64,000 nucleotides of DNA from Lacticaseibacillus saniviri JCM 17471 = DSM 24301 (GCF_001311785.1 NZ_BBBX01000002.1:1-64000), one strand, 5' to 3'. Counted from the first letter of the stretch, positions 18,860 through 28,173 are shown. Notes: generated by a model from the letters alone, not told the origin. Made by a program: numbers and translations.

Positions 18860-20152
18860 AGGCGTTACCCCCATTGTGCCCGCCGACAAGGGAAGCGCGC
18901 TGGATGGCGGTGCCGCCATCAATCAGGCTGCGCGCATAGATGAGGGCGGTGAAGCCGAAACGATCGCGAATGGTATCGACCAAGGCATCGATATCGGCTC
19001 GCCGTAACTGTTGCTGCGGCGGGGCGAAAAGGTTGAGCTGTAGTCCCGTATCTTGATGCAACTTGCCAGCGGAAACGGCAATGTTGCGCACGACTTGGCC
19101 GTCCCATGACTGACGAAAAATGTGGAAGAGCGCATCAATAATCGGCTGGTTGCGATTGGTGCTGTCAATGGTGACGGTGTGGGCAAAGCCACTACCACCG
19201 CCACTTTCCTTGGTGGCATAGGCAAATCCAATGGCGAGACTGATTCGCGTTGCCTGCACATGGTGGTGGCGCAACCGAGAAGCGACTTGCTCACCGATTT
19301 CTTTGATGACGGTCTCGATTTCATTTTGGAGGCGATAATCGCGCGGCAACACCTGAGAATTGCCGTAGCTGCGTTCCTTTGGGGTGGCGCGGTAACGCGG
19401 TTTGGCGCGATCGACGCCCCAAGCGGTGGCGTACAACTGGGCGCCGATAACACCCATCTCGGCCTTGAGCTGCCAGGGATCGGTGGCAGCGAGTTCGCCC
19501 ATCGTGTGAATGCCTAGGCGGTTGAGGTGGTCAGCGGTGCGCCTGCCGATACCCCAGACCTCGGTCAGGTCAGTGATGGGCCAGATCAAATCCTGCACGG
19601 TTTGGTAATGAATCTCGGCAATCAAATCGACATTGTGCTTGGCGTAGAGATCCAGAGCGAGTTTGGCCTGGGTGGGATTATCGCCGATACCAATCGTGGT
19701 GTAGAGGCCGAGCTCCTCTCGCACGGTCGTCTGAATTCGTTCGGCCACTTGGCGCGGTGAGCCGCCAAATAAGCGCCAGGAGTGCGTGAGATCGAGTAAG
19801 GATTCATCGATGGAATAGGGAAGCAGATCCTCATCGGCGACAAAGCTTTTAAAAATTGCATTAATCTCTAAATTCCGCTTGATGTAGAGATTCATCCGTG
19901 GCGGCACCACTATCAGCTTTTCATCTTGTGGCAAGTCGCGTTGCCGCGAGACGTTGGCCTGCAAATGAAAAAGCTTCTTTGCCATGGGTGAAGTTGCCAG
20001 AATCAGGCCGCCATTGGTGTTGGCCTGTTCGCTCATCACGACTAAGCAGGTCTCCAGTGGCGGCAGACCGCGCATGCTGGCCTCGACACTGGCATAACGA
20101 CTTGTTATCAATCAGAAAAAAAGACGCCACGTGGTTCATCGTGATAGTCCAT
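18852..20152 (-). CDS. Y-family DNA polymerase (UmuC/UvrX-like), N-terminal frame breaks
   Basis: A translesion DNA polymerase of about 433 residues. After repair the N terminus reads MDYHDEPRGVFFLIDNKSFYASVEASMRG, carrying the first catalytic Asp. DLLPYSIDESLLDLT supplies the SIDE catalytic motif. TIGIGDNPTQAKLA and the helix-hairpin-helix TEVWGIGRRTADHLNRLGI follow, with a little-finger domain at the C terminus. Two lesions lie close together: one extra T in the run at 20115-20121 and two missing T at 20096. The start at 20152 has GGGGAGGAG upstream, and a LexA box lies 39 bp further upstream. Confidence 0.92.
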
Positions 20153-20190
20153 AAGAACTCCTCCCCGTCAGATTGATTATACAAATAATA

Positions 20191-20204
20191 CGAACATATG
20201 TTCG
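20191..20204. promoter_or_regulatory. LexA (DinR) SOS box
   Basis: CGAACATATGTTCG is a perfect palindrome matching the Gram-positive SOS consensus (CGAAC-N4-GTTCG). It lies just upstream of the Y-family polymerase operon, which it should repress until DNA damage. Confidence 0.92.
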
Positions 20205-20577
20205 TCTATGTCAAGCGGAAATTATGCCTGCCGAGATAAAAACGGTGAAACAGATTATGATTTCTTGAAAAAAGTTTCATGAAACATCCTATCATTGGTC
20301 TAGTCCTAAAGTTGATTAAATAACTGAAATACGGTTTCAATCCATTTCACGACAACTGCGAAACCGCTTAACATAAAACGCGCTGTCACGTTGTTTATCA
20401 AATGTAACAGCTCCGATAAAGCATAGTGACGCGCGTCGCGGGCAGTATATCAATATTGTTTTCGTTAAACGTGTCTACCTGTGATAATGAGAAAATAAAC
20501 GTTGTTATTAGTTTTTTCGATTGTTTAGGAATTTTTAATATGCTATAACTGAAATGTAAGCGGGAACACAAAAAGAA
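20205..20577 (+). promoter_or_regulatory. Regulatory gap between umuC and the PTS gene
   Basis: About 370 bp without a credible gene. CTGAAATACGGTTTCA at 20324-20339 resembles a catabolite (cre) palindrome with one extra base. An AT-rich promoter-like stretch with TATGCTATAACT lies near 20540, followed by TGGAGGGA before the PTS start. Confidence 0.4.
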
Positions 20578-20592
20578 ATGGAGGGAATTTTT

Positions 20593-21864
20593 ATGCAAGG
20601 ATTTATCGCATTCATGGAGAAACATTTTCTACCTGTAGCTGCGAAAATCGGGAATCAACGCCACTTGGTTGCGATTCGTGATGCGTTCGCTTACACAATG
20701 CCTTTAATGATCCTCGGGGCCTTTGCCGTATTGATTAATAACTTACCAATACCGGGTTGGGCGAACTTAATGAACAGCATCTTCAGTGAGAAGATTAAGG
20801 GTACATATATCTGGACAATGTTTGGGGGCAATATCTGGAACGGGACATTCGCTATTTTAGGGATTATGATTGCCTTCTTAGTTGCCTATAACCTGGGTAA
20901 GTCATACGATGTTAATCCTGTGGCTTCTGGGATCGTTTCATTGGGTGGATTCTTTGCTGTCGGCGGTGCTGCCGGCATGGATGCATCCGGATTATTCATT
21001 GCTTTGATTGTAGCCATTATTTCAGTTGAAATGTTCCGTCGTCTTTCTGGTAACAAGCACTTAGTCATCAAGATGCCTGATGGTGTGCCACCTGCAGTTG
21101 CTGCTTCTTTCGCAGCATTACTGCCAGCGATGATTACCATCTCTGTTGTGGCCCTTGTGACAACCTTCTTCAACGCTGCACACGTTGAAAATGTTGTGAC
21201 AGCTTTCTACGCAGCCGTTCAAAAACCATTCATGGGGATGGCCAACAGTTATCCAACAGCGCTGTTACTGGCATTCATCACCCCATTCCTCTGGTTCTTC
21301 GGGTTACATGGTGCTAACATGATCGAACCATTCATGCAAACCATCAACGCCCCAGCTATCACTGCTAACTTAGCAGCGATGAAGGCCGGCAAGGATATTC
21401 CTTATATCGTTAACAAGCCATTATTCGACTCATTCGTTAACATGGGTGGTACTGGTGTGACTATCAGCTTGATTATTGCCATCTTCTTGGTTGGTCGTAA
21501 GAACAAAGCCTATATGACCGTGACAAGTTTGGCCACAGCACCTGGGATCTTCAACATCAATGAACCGCTGATGTTCGGGTTACCAATTGTGTTGAACCCA
21601 ATCCTGTTCGTGCCATTCATTTTGGCACCAATGGTATGTATTACAGTGGCATACGTTGCAACAGCCGTCGGATTCATGCCGGCATGTACCGTGATGGCAC
21701 CATGGGTTACACCACCAATCATCGGTGGGATTATCGCCACAGCTAGTTGGCAAGGTGGGGTTATTGCCGCATTGAACATTGTGTTGGCAACGCTCATCTA
21801 TCTCCCATTCGTCTATATGGGAACGGTCATGGAACAAAACGTGAAGCGAGCCAAGCTTAATTAA
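20593..21864 (+). CDS. PTS sugar transporter EIIC, lactose/cellobiose family
   Basis: A 423-residue permease of the CelB/LacE-type EIIC family: MEKHFLPVAAKIGNQRHLVAIRDAF at the start, about ten helices, GLHGANMIEPF and the conserved INEPLMFGLPIVLNP loop involved in sugar binding. No EIIA or EIIB domain is fused or adjacent, so it must borrow them from another locus. It starts after GGAGGG at 20581 and stands alone. Probable substrate: a beta-glucoside or chitobiose-type disaccharide. Confidence 0.9.
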   Translation: MQGFIAFMEKHFLPVAAKIGNQRHLVAIRDAFAYTMPLMILGAFAVLINNLPIPGWANLMNSIFSEKIKGTYIWTMFGGNIWNGTFAILGIMIAFLVAYNLGKSYDVNPVASGIVSLGGFFAVGGAAGMDASGLFIALIVAIISVEMFRRLSGNKHLVIKMPDGVPPAVAASFAALLPAMITISVVALVTTFFNAAHVENVVTAFYAAVQKPFMGMANSYPTALLLAFITPFLWFFGLHGANMIEPFMQTINAPAITANLAAMKAGKDIPYIVNKPLFDSFVNMGGTGVTISLIIAIFLVGRKNKAYMTVTSLATAPGIFNINEPLMFGLPIVLNPILFVPFILAPMVCITVAYVATAVGFMPACTVMAPWVTPPIIGGIIATASWQGGVIAALNIVLATLIYLPFVYMGTVMEQNVKRAKLN

Positions 21865-21866
21865 AA

Positions 21867-21994
21867 GAGTGCGAACCCACACAGTTTGGCTGTGAGCACT
21901 AACGGAGACTAGCGCTACAATTGCGGTTTATGCAATTGGCGCTAGTTTTTGTTAGGCGGAACAGGCAGTGTGGGTAAGCATGTTTAGAGCGTGA
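21867..21994 (+). repeat. Structured repeat type I, copy at 21.9 kb
   Basis: Plus-strand orientation. CCCACAC (21876) pairs with GTGTGGG (21968). GGCTGTGAGCACTAACG and GTTAGGCGGAACAGGCA are the conserved segments, and the inner arm is ACTAGCGCTACAATTGC with GCAATTGGCGCTAGT. It begins within a few bases of the PTS gene stop and may end its transcript. Confidence 0.85.
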
Positions 21995-22007
21995 CGAGTC
22001 CCGGTTA

Positions 22008-22056
22008 GCAAACGAGGTATAACGAAACTTTCGAGTTTTGTCATACCTCGTTTTTA
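22008..22056 (+). terminator. Terminator-like hairpin with T run
   Basis: AAACGAGGTAT-ACGAAACT and AGTTTTGTCATACCTCGTTTTTA form a long stem around TTCG, directly behind the repeat. Confidence 0.75.
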
Positions 22057-22086
22057 TATTGAAATTAACTAATATAGTGTTAAACT

Positions 22087-22106
22087 ATATGTAATCGGTT
22101 ACATAT
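22087..22106. promoter_or_regulatory. Palindrome upstream of a small gene, possible operator
   Basis: ATATGTAA-TCGG-TTACATAT, 8-bp arms, ends just before the ribosome site of the 91-residue gene. Protein partner unknown. Confidence 0.4.
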
Positions 22107-22118
22107 GGAGGCGGTAAA

Positions 22119-22394
22119 ATGAATTTTGGTAAGCATTTCAAGACGATTTATTCGGTGCGATTCGATCAAACGACACTGCGCTTTGAGGATTATCCGGAGT
22201 TGGCAACGCTAGGCAACTGGATTCAACACCGGGAACCGTTGATGTGGGCATGCGAATCAACGTTGCACTACGATGAGTTTCAACAGGGGTTCTACCGCAT
22301 CACAGACATGGATGCCACGCGGGTCAAAATTTTTGATGGCGCACCAGGACTTTATCGCGCACCACTAGCGCAGAATGACATCTATAAAGATTAA
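22119..22394 (+). CDS. Hypothetical 91-residue protein
   Basis: A soluble protein, acidic and aromatic-rich (MNFGKHFKTIYSVRFDQTTLRFEDYPEL; LMWACESTLHYDEF). No membrane segment or recognised domain. It starts after TGGAGGCGG and has its own palindrome and strong terminator, so it is a monocistronic unit. Function not inferred. Confidence 0.6.
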   Translation: MNFGKHFKTIYSVRFDQTTLRFEDYPELATLGNWIQHREPLMWACESTLHYDEFQQGFYRITDMDATRVKIFDGAPGLYRAPLAQNDIYKD

Positions 22395-22403
22395 AGCAAG
22401 TAA

Positions 22404-22450
22404 ATATAATCTCCGGTCAATTCTTTTTGGAATGACCGGGGATTATTTTT
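22404..22450 (+). terminator. Terminator of the 91-residue gene
   Basis: AATCTCCGGTCAATTC and GGAATGACCGGGGATT around a T-rich loop, with a T tract after. Confidence 0.85.
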
Positions 22451-22484
22451 GTTATAATGGGCAAAAACAGATCGGAGGAAGTCA

Positions 22485-22895
22485 ATGATTCAATCGATTA
22501 ATCGAAATCCGATGTTACTACAGCAAAAAGCGGTGTCAGCAACACGCGCGGATGTGTCCGTGGCCCAGGATTTGCTGGACACGCTGATGGCACATCGCGA
22601 TCACTGTGTGGGTATGGCGGCGAATATGATTAGCGTCAACAAGCGCGTGATCGTGTGCCAACTGGGCATGTTGCCAGTGGCAATGATCAATCCTGAAATA
22701 ACGGCGAAACACGACGCCTATCAAACCAGCGAAGGGTGCCTCTCCTTATCCGGTGAACGTGAAACAACGCGCTATCAACGCATTCGCGTGCGCTACTTGG
22801 ATATGCAATTCCAACCGCACGAGCAGGAATTCACGGATTTTGCTGCCCAGATTATTCAACATGAAGTGGATCACTGTGAAGGTATCTTGATTTAG
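22485..22895 (+). CDS. Peptide deformylase-like protein with altered motif 1
   Basis: A 136-residue member of the deformylase fold. Motif 2 EGCLSL and motif 3 QHEVDHCEG are intact, so the metal-binding Cys and two His are present. Motif 1, normally GxGLAAxQ, reads VGMAANMI: the catalytic Gln is Met. It is shorter than the main deformylase (about 185 residues in Gram-positives). It is likely a paralogue with reduced or changed activity rather than the essential enzyme. Start behind GGAGGAAG. Confidence 0.82.
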   Translation: MIQSINRNPMLLQQKAVSATRADVSVAQDLLDTLMAHRDHCVGMAANMISVNKRVIVCQLGMLPVAMINPEITAKHDAYQTSEGCLSLSGERETTRYQRIRVRYLDMQFQPHEQEFTDFAAQIIQHEVDHCEGILI

Positions 22896-22923
22896 CGCTA
22901 CGCTTCACACGAAAGGAAGTACC

Positions 22924-25021
22924 ATGCAAACACTGTATCTTGTCGGTTTATTGCTGGTTGGGGTCATCGCGGCCAATATCGTCAAACAATTTATGCCGCG
23001 GATTCCCGACGCGTTTATCTTTATCGGAATGGGCTTGTTACTCTCGTTCACGCCGATTTTTCATAACTTTGAGTTAGAACCTGAGTTTTTCATGCTGGTC
23101 ATTATTGCCCCGTTAATGTTTGTGGACGGGCAGCGTCAATCATTTGAGAAAATCCGGCAAAATTTGGTGTCATCTTCATGCTATCAGTGGTGCTGATTGT
23201 GGCTACGGTGCTCATCGTTGGACTGCTCACCAATTTTGTTGAGACCAACTGGACACTGCCGCTGGCCATCGCACTGGTCGCGATTGTGACTCCAACGGAT
23301 GCCGTTGCGGTCAAATCGATTACGGGTGGCACAAACGGGGCAATGCCGAGTGGTGTCGGTGATGCGCTGGAACTAGAGTCACTGTTCAATGATGCGACTG
23401 GGCTGGTCATGTTAGATTTGGCCTTGTCCGTGCTTGAAAAGGGCAGTTTTTCATTGGCATCAGGATTGCAGCATTTTGCTTTTGTTGCTATCGGTGGTGT
23501 CTTAATCGGGATTGGCCTGGGGCTACTGATTGTCAGTTTGCGCGTGTGGCTGAATGTCCACGCGACCAATCCAGAAACGACAATTATTCCCATCAGTCTG
23601 CTGACACCATTTGCCGTCTATCTGATTGCTGAATTCTTCGGTGTCTCAGGGATTTTGGCGGTGGTGGCATCGGGAATTGTTCACAACTGGGAATCCGTGC
23701 GGTTGCGGCTCACATCAACCCAGGTGCAACTCACGTCCACGACCATTTGGAATACCATTACCAATATTTTGAATAGCATTGTCTTCATGATTTTGGGCTT
23801 ATCGCTGCCGGTTGTCTGGAGTGATTTTGTCGATATGGGTGGCATCGATTCACTGCAATTGATTGGCCTCTCTGTCCTCATCTATGCGGCCATGTTGGCT
23901 GTGCGTTACGTATGGGCGTTGCGTGAAGACAATCCATCTGTGCGGTCGTTACTCGGCTCATCAGAACAAGTGCGGCACGAGCGATACGCGCGCATCTTTG
24001 CCTTTGGTGGCATCCACGGCACCATGACACTGGCGATGGCTTTTTCGCTGCCACGTGTCATCAGTCGCCATGCCTTTCCGCATCGCGAAGAGCTGATCAT
24101 CGTAGCCACCATGGTGATTTTGATCAGTATGGTCGTTAGCGCGCTGGTATTGCCACGACTCATGCCGGAGAACACGACAGGCTACACGGATGACGATCTC
24201 GCTCATGTGCGCAACAAAATGGTCGATTACGCGACCTTGCAAGTGCGCCCACACATCGATGACCATGATGTGCGTGAGGCACTCACCACGCAATTGCAGA
24301 CACAAAAAGGTTGGGTGGAACGGCCGGTCATTGATAATGACTTTCAGCAATTGTTGGATGGTACCAAGGACTACATTCGCACCTATGTCCATAGTGATGA
24401 AGTGGATGCGAACTACGGGCCCATGGTGGTCGATATTTATGACAAGATCCTCAACAACTGGAATTCACAGTTCAAGAATAAACATACGTTGAAACATGAA
24501 ATGCACGTGCTGAAGAAACAGTACAAACACGCGAAGTGGCATGTTAAACATGGCGTGGTCACACCGCGGCAACGCGAACGCTCACGTGAACAATTTAAGG
24601 CCAGCAAGACGCCTGAAGAATGGGCACAGTGGAAAGATACGCGCACGGCGGTGACCAACCTGAATACGGAAGTCATGGCACATGTCGATGTCTTCTTGGA
24701 TAATACCTTGCGCGAGCGTTTGGGTGAGCACCAGAGTCAAAACTCATACATCTATGCGGTGCGCCAAGCCGTCAATGATTATCTGACGCGGGTGAGCCAC
24801 GATTATAATCGTGAAACAATCAAGGTCGATAGTGACTTGTATATTCAAGCGTTCCAGTTTGAATATAACTTGTTCAGCAGGCCAGCAGCCAATTACCACA
24901 CAGCATGGTCAGCACGCTGTACAGTGAGATTAACCAGGCGCAAACGCTACAGTTGCAACAATTAGAACAACTGGAAGAACTGAATACCGAAAACGAAAAA
25001 CTCGCGTTGGAACGAGGATAA
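22924..25021 (+). CDS. CPA1-type Na+/H+ antiporter (NhaP/YjcE-like), two frameshifts
   Basis: An antiporter of about 698 residues. It has some twelve helices in the first 410 residues, including VTPTDAVAVKSI and LESLFNDATGLVMLDLALS (the ion-binding ND region), then a cytoplasmic helical, charged tail of 280 residues that probably regulates it. One T is missing in CAAAATTTGG near 23164; a second slip near 24868 truncates the tail at 24965, and repair gives SSQLPHSMVSTLYSEINQAQTL to a stop at 25021. Role: pH and sodium homeostasis. Confidence 0.85.
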
Positions 25022-25025
25022 AATT

Positions 25026-25072
25026 AAAAAAGGTGACATCGGAGCTGAATCGCTTCGGTGTCACCTTTTTGA
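25026..25072 (+). terminator. Terminator of the antiporter gene
   Basis: AAAAAGGTGACA and TGTCACCTTTTT flank an inner CGGAGC/GCTTCG arm. It ends the repaired antiporter gene, which supports the stop at 25021. Confidence 0.88.
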
Positions 25073-25086
25073 TTTTAGGGGATTTG

Positions 25087-25206
25087 TCACGCTCTAAACG
25101 CGTTCCCAAAGGCAAAACACTCCGGTTAGCTCATCTTTGCCGAAGCCACAAACCGGCTTCTGGCCAAGATTTTGCTAATCCTCATGTTTTAAGCGCCTTT
25201 GATCAC
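25087..25206 (-). repeat. Structured repeat type II, copy at 25 kb
   Basis: Outer stem CAAAGGC (25107) pairs with GCCTTTG (25195), middle stem GGTTAGC with GCTAATC, then CATCTTTG with CCAAGAT, and apical arm GAAGCC/GGCTTC. Flanked by the linker GTCACGCTCTAAACG on the left and ATCACGCTCTAAACG on the right. Confidence 0.85.
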
Positions 25207-25331
25207 GCTCTAAACGTGCTCACCCACACTGCCTGCTCCGCCTAACAAAAACTAGCGCCAATTGCACAAACCGCAATTGTTGCGCTAGTCTCCGTTAGTG
25301 CTCACAGCCAATTCGTGTGGGTTCGCACTCT
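25204..25331 (-). repeat. Structured repeat type I, copy at 25 kb
   Basis: CCCACAC (25223) pairs with GTGTGGG (25315), with the conserved TGCCTG-TCCGCCTAAC and GTTAGTGCTCACAGCC segments and an inner arm ACTAGCGCCAATTGC/GCAATTGTTGCGCTAGT. It fills the gap between converging genes; a further linker copy (GGTCACGCTCTAAAT) runs to the stop of the prenyltransferase gene. Confidence 0.88.
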
Positions 25332-25349
25332 AACGCCTTTGGTCACGCT

Positions 25350-26267
25350 CTAAATAATACTTCCAATCGTGAATAGCAGGGTGTAACCGATAAAGAACAG
25401 CGTCGTGCTCTTAATAACGCCCATGTATGTCTTTTGCTTGTCAGGTAAAGCAAAGAAGGGCTTGAGGCCGCGCCACATTGGAATCAAGATCAAACTACTG
25501 AACAGCACGGGCCAAGGGGCAAATCCGAGCGCCACGTTAGCCAGTGGCCACAGTGCACCGACAACGTTGACAACCTTCATAATGATGATGGCATTGTTTG
25601 CACCTGTGAAATAAGGCAGGGTGTAGCGATGGTTAGCGATGTCTTCTTTGAGGTCGGCGATGTTGTTAGCCAGTTGGACCCCGAAGAAAATCAGCGTCTG
25701 CGGTAAGGCAACGAGGAAGACCTCGCCGGCTACTTGCCAAGTGAATGGGTGCTGTCCATAGAGGCAGACATAGACGCAGGTGAGTTGAATCAAGTAAGAG
25801 ATAGAGAGTGCCACGGTCGTTTCAGCCAATGGGGTGGCATTGATGGGGAACTTACCGGCCGTATAGAAGATGCCGATGAAGTACCCGATAGCCCCGAAGA
25901 TTAAGACCGGCCAACCCGTGCGCAAGAACAGGAAGAAGCCGGGAATAGCTGAAATGACATATAAGGCAATCATCAGTTTGCGGACACCGCTGAGTGGCAG
26001 ATTCAATTTGCCAATCACGTTGACCTTTTTGGTGTAGTACTCCCGGTCGTGCGCGTGCTTGTAATCGAAATAATTATCCGAGACGTTTACGGCGAGATCG
26101 AAAATAAAGACGTCGAGCAAACACAGAATGACGTTCACCAAATTGATGGTGCCGTAGAGATATTGCGCGGCCGCTGTTCCCAAAATAAACCAAATCACAT
26201 TCAAGGGTGCGATATAGATTTCGGTGATGGCAACAAATGTTGGCCAAGTGAACCAAGATTTAGACAT
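25350..26267 (-). CDS. UbiA-family prenyltransferase (MenA-like)
   Basis: A 305-residue membrane enzyme with about nine helices. It carries the two Asp-rich Mg-prenyl-diphosphate motifs of UbiA enzymes: NVSDNYFDYKHAHD near residue 62 and NNIADLKEDIANHRYTLP near residue 207. Family members attach a polyprenyl chain to an aromatic ring; 1,4-dihydroxy-2-naphthoate (menaquinone route) is the likeliest acceptor. No other quinone gene is in the window. Start behind TGGAGGA, divergent from the UPF0173 hydrolase gene. Confidence 0.85.
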   Translation of the reverse strand: MSKSWFTWPTFVAITEIYIAPLNVIWFILGTAAAQYLYGTINLVNVILCLLDVFIFDLAVNVSDNYFDYKHAHDREYYTKKVNVIGKLNLPLSGVRKLMIALYVISAIPGFFLFLRTGWPVLIFGAIGYFIGIFYTAGKFPINATPLAETTVALSISYLIQLTCVYVCLYGQHPFTWQVAGEVFLVALPQTLIFFGVQLANNIADLKEDIANHRYTLPYFTGANNAIIIMKVVNVVGALWPLANVALGFAPWPVLFSSLILIPMWRGLKPFFALPDKQKTYMGVIKSTTLFFIGYTLLFTIGSII

Positions 26268-26427
26268 ATGTATTCCTCCAATGATGTACGTTTCATATTA
26301 TAGTGGATGTCGCGGCAACAACCAATGCTGGTGACTCGTAAAATTCGCGAGTGCGCAAAACGAGTCGTTGCGGCATCGCGTTGTATAATAAAAACGAATT
26401 GAAACGGAAAACAGGAGGATGATGACG

Positions 26428-27107
26428 ATGCAATTAACTTTTCACGGGCACGCTTGTATGATGTTGACGACGGATGAAGGCAAACAAATTCTGGTCGATC
26501 CATGGATTGATGGCAATCCTCAGACCGATTTGGATCTAGATGTGAAGTGCGATGCGATTCTGGTGACACACGGCCATCACGATCACAGTGGCGATATGAT
26601 TGAAATCAGTAAGCGCAACAATGCACCTATCATCGGCATGCCTGAGCTGGTTCATTACGCTCAGAGCCAAGGCGCGCCAGAAGGCCATCCAATGAATCTG
26701 GGTGGAAAGTGGACGTTTGATTTTGGGACCGTCAAAGTCATCCATGCCCAACACAGCTCAAGTCTCGAAATTAATGGGTTACCTGTCTATATGGGCGAGG
26801 CATGTGGCTACATGGTCACGGCCGATGATAAGACCATTTATTTCGCGGGTGATACCTCAAATTTTGGTGATATGAGTTTGTTCGGTAATGGCTTTGATAT
26901 TGATGTTGCGGTCTTACCGATTGGCGGTAACTTCACCATGGGGCCAGAGGAGGCTGCCAGTGCGGCTAAGCGGCTCAAGGCTAAGCACGTGTACCAATTC
27001 ACTACAATACGTTCCCATTGATTAAGCAAGACCCTACGGCGTTTGCAGCACTGTTACCAGAAGGTGTGGTTGAAATCGTTAAACCCGGTGAGAGTGTTAC
27101 CGTCTAA
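26428..27107 (+). CDS. UPF0173 metal-dependent hydrolase (metallo-beta-lactamase fold), one frameshift
   Basis: A cytoplasmic metallohydrolase of about 226 residues: [27 protein letters not shown] (HxHxDH zinc motif), [12 protein letters not shown] and, after frame repair, [18 protein letters not shown], the usual UPF0173 C terminus. One G is missing in CACGTGTACC near 26990. Of three clustered ATGs I chose 26428, best spaced from AGGAGG at 26413. Substrate unknown. Confidence 0.88.
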
Positions 27108-27111
27108 AGTC

Positions 27112-27156
27112 AAAAAGCGTGTCACGGCCCATGTGGATCACGTGATACGCTTTTTA
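27112..27156. terminator. Terminator between converging genes
   Basis: AAAAAGCGTGTCACG and CGTGATACGCTTTTT. It confirms that the hydrolase gene really ends at 27107. Confidence 0.8.
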
Positions 27157-27161
27157 AGTGG

Positions 27162-27802
27162 CTAGTTGAGCGCGCCTTCGATTGTCTTGATATCGGGTCG
27201 CTGATCATAGGCGATGATGGTGCGTAAAGCGGCCGTGATGGCGATGAGATCTTGGTCGAGCGTTAGGCTGGGCTGCTTATCAGGGGCCTGTTCAGGCAGA
27301 TAAGGAATATGGATGAAACCAGCCTTGAGTGTGGGATAATCTTTGGCGCGGATGAATTGGGAGACATACATCAGATGATTGCAGACGAATGTGCCGGCGG
27401 AATTGGAGACTTGGGCGGGCACACCAGCCTTGCGAATCGCTTGAACGATGGCCTTGAGTGGCAGCTGGGTGAAGTAGGCTGAATCTCCCGTTGTGGCAAT
27501 GGGTTCATCCACGGGTTGATCGCCTCGATTGTCCGGAATGCGCGCGTCGTCGAGATTGATGGCGACTCGCTCAATCGTGACGGCATTTCGACCGCCTGCC
27601 TGACCGATATGAAGCACAACATCGGGTTGGGATTTCGCGATAGCTTCCTGCATCAGCGGCATCATGGCGCTGAAAACAGTTGGTACCTCGAGTTTAATAA
27701 TCGTTGCACCATCTAGCTGCTCCGGCAGGCGTTTGACCACTTCTAGCGCGGGATTAATCGTGGCCCCACCAAAGGATCAAAACCAGTCACGAGAATTTTC
27801 AT
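27162..27802 (-). CDS. pcp: Pyrrolidone-carboxylate peptidase (pyroglutamyl peptidase I), one frameshift
   Basis: A cytosolic cysteine peptidase of about 213 residues that removes N-terminal pyroglutamate from peptides. MKILVTGFDPFGG appears after repairing one missing base in the AAA run near 27770. IERVAINLDDARIPDN carries the catalytic Glu loop, SNSAGTFVCNHLMY the active Cys, and GFIHIPYLPEQ the His. Length and motif order are those of family C15. It converges on the hydrolase gene. Confidence 0.92.
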
Positions 27803-27898
27803 CATGAAGCCCCCTTTATTGATTACTAAGTTAAGCGTTGCTAGCGCGCTCGTCAATGATAATGCGTGTTATTTGTTGTTCGTTTTTGTTTATTTTTG

Positions 27899-27912
27899 TG
27901 GAAACGGTTTCT
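27899..27912. promoter_or_regulatory. Catabolite-responsive (cre) site candidate
   Basis: TGGAAACGGTTTCT fits the CcpA consensus TGNAANCGNWNNCW. It sits just upstream of a TATAAT at 27922, so it could repress the small gene at 27961. Confidence 0.45.
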
Positions 27913-27960
27913 ATTTTCGCGTATAATAGAGATAACAAACAAAGAGAAGGAAGTGCAACC

Positions 27961-28155
27961 ATGACACAACGTCGGAAAACTTACTTATTCTGGGCTGCCA
28001 TTGTGATTATCGCTAGTCTGTTCGGAACATACATGAACAACGAAATTGTACGCTTGGGTCAAGTCTTCATCACCGTTTATGCGCTGTATCGCTTGTTGAA
28101 GATGGATGGCGCTTTGAAGCGGGCCGAACGTGCCGCACATCGAACCAAAATCTAA
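27961..28155 (+). CDS. Small two-helix membrane protein
   Basis: A 64-residue protein with helices at about residues 8-24 and 30-46 and a basic C-terminal tail (LKRAERAAHRTKI). TATAAT at 27922-27927 and AGAAGGAAG before the ATG indicate a short monocistronic message. No family recognised. Confidence 0.55.
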   Translation: MTQRRKTYLFWAAIVIIASLFGTYMNNEIVRLGQVFITVYALYRLLKMDGALKRAERAAHRTKI

Positions 28156-28173
28156 ATCAAGTATTGTTGGCAA

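Noticed and set aside
20324-20339. Calling CTGAAATACGGTTTCA a definite cre site
   Set aside because: It has one extra base relative to the 14-bp consensus, so it is listed only as part of a regulatory gap.
25087-25331. Miniature transposon (MITE) with target duplication
   Set aside because: No constant terminal inverted repeat and no flanking target duplication were found; the outer arms differ from copy to copy, unlike MITE ends.
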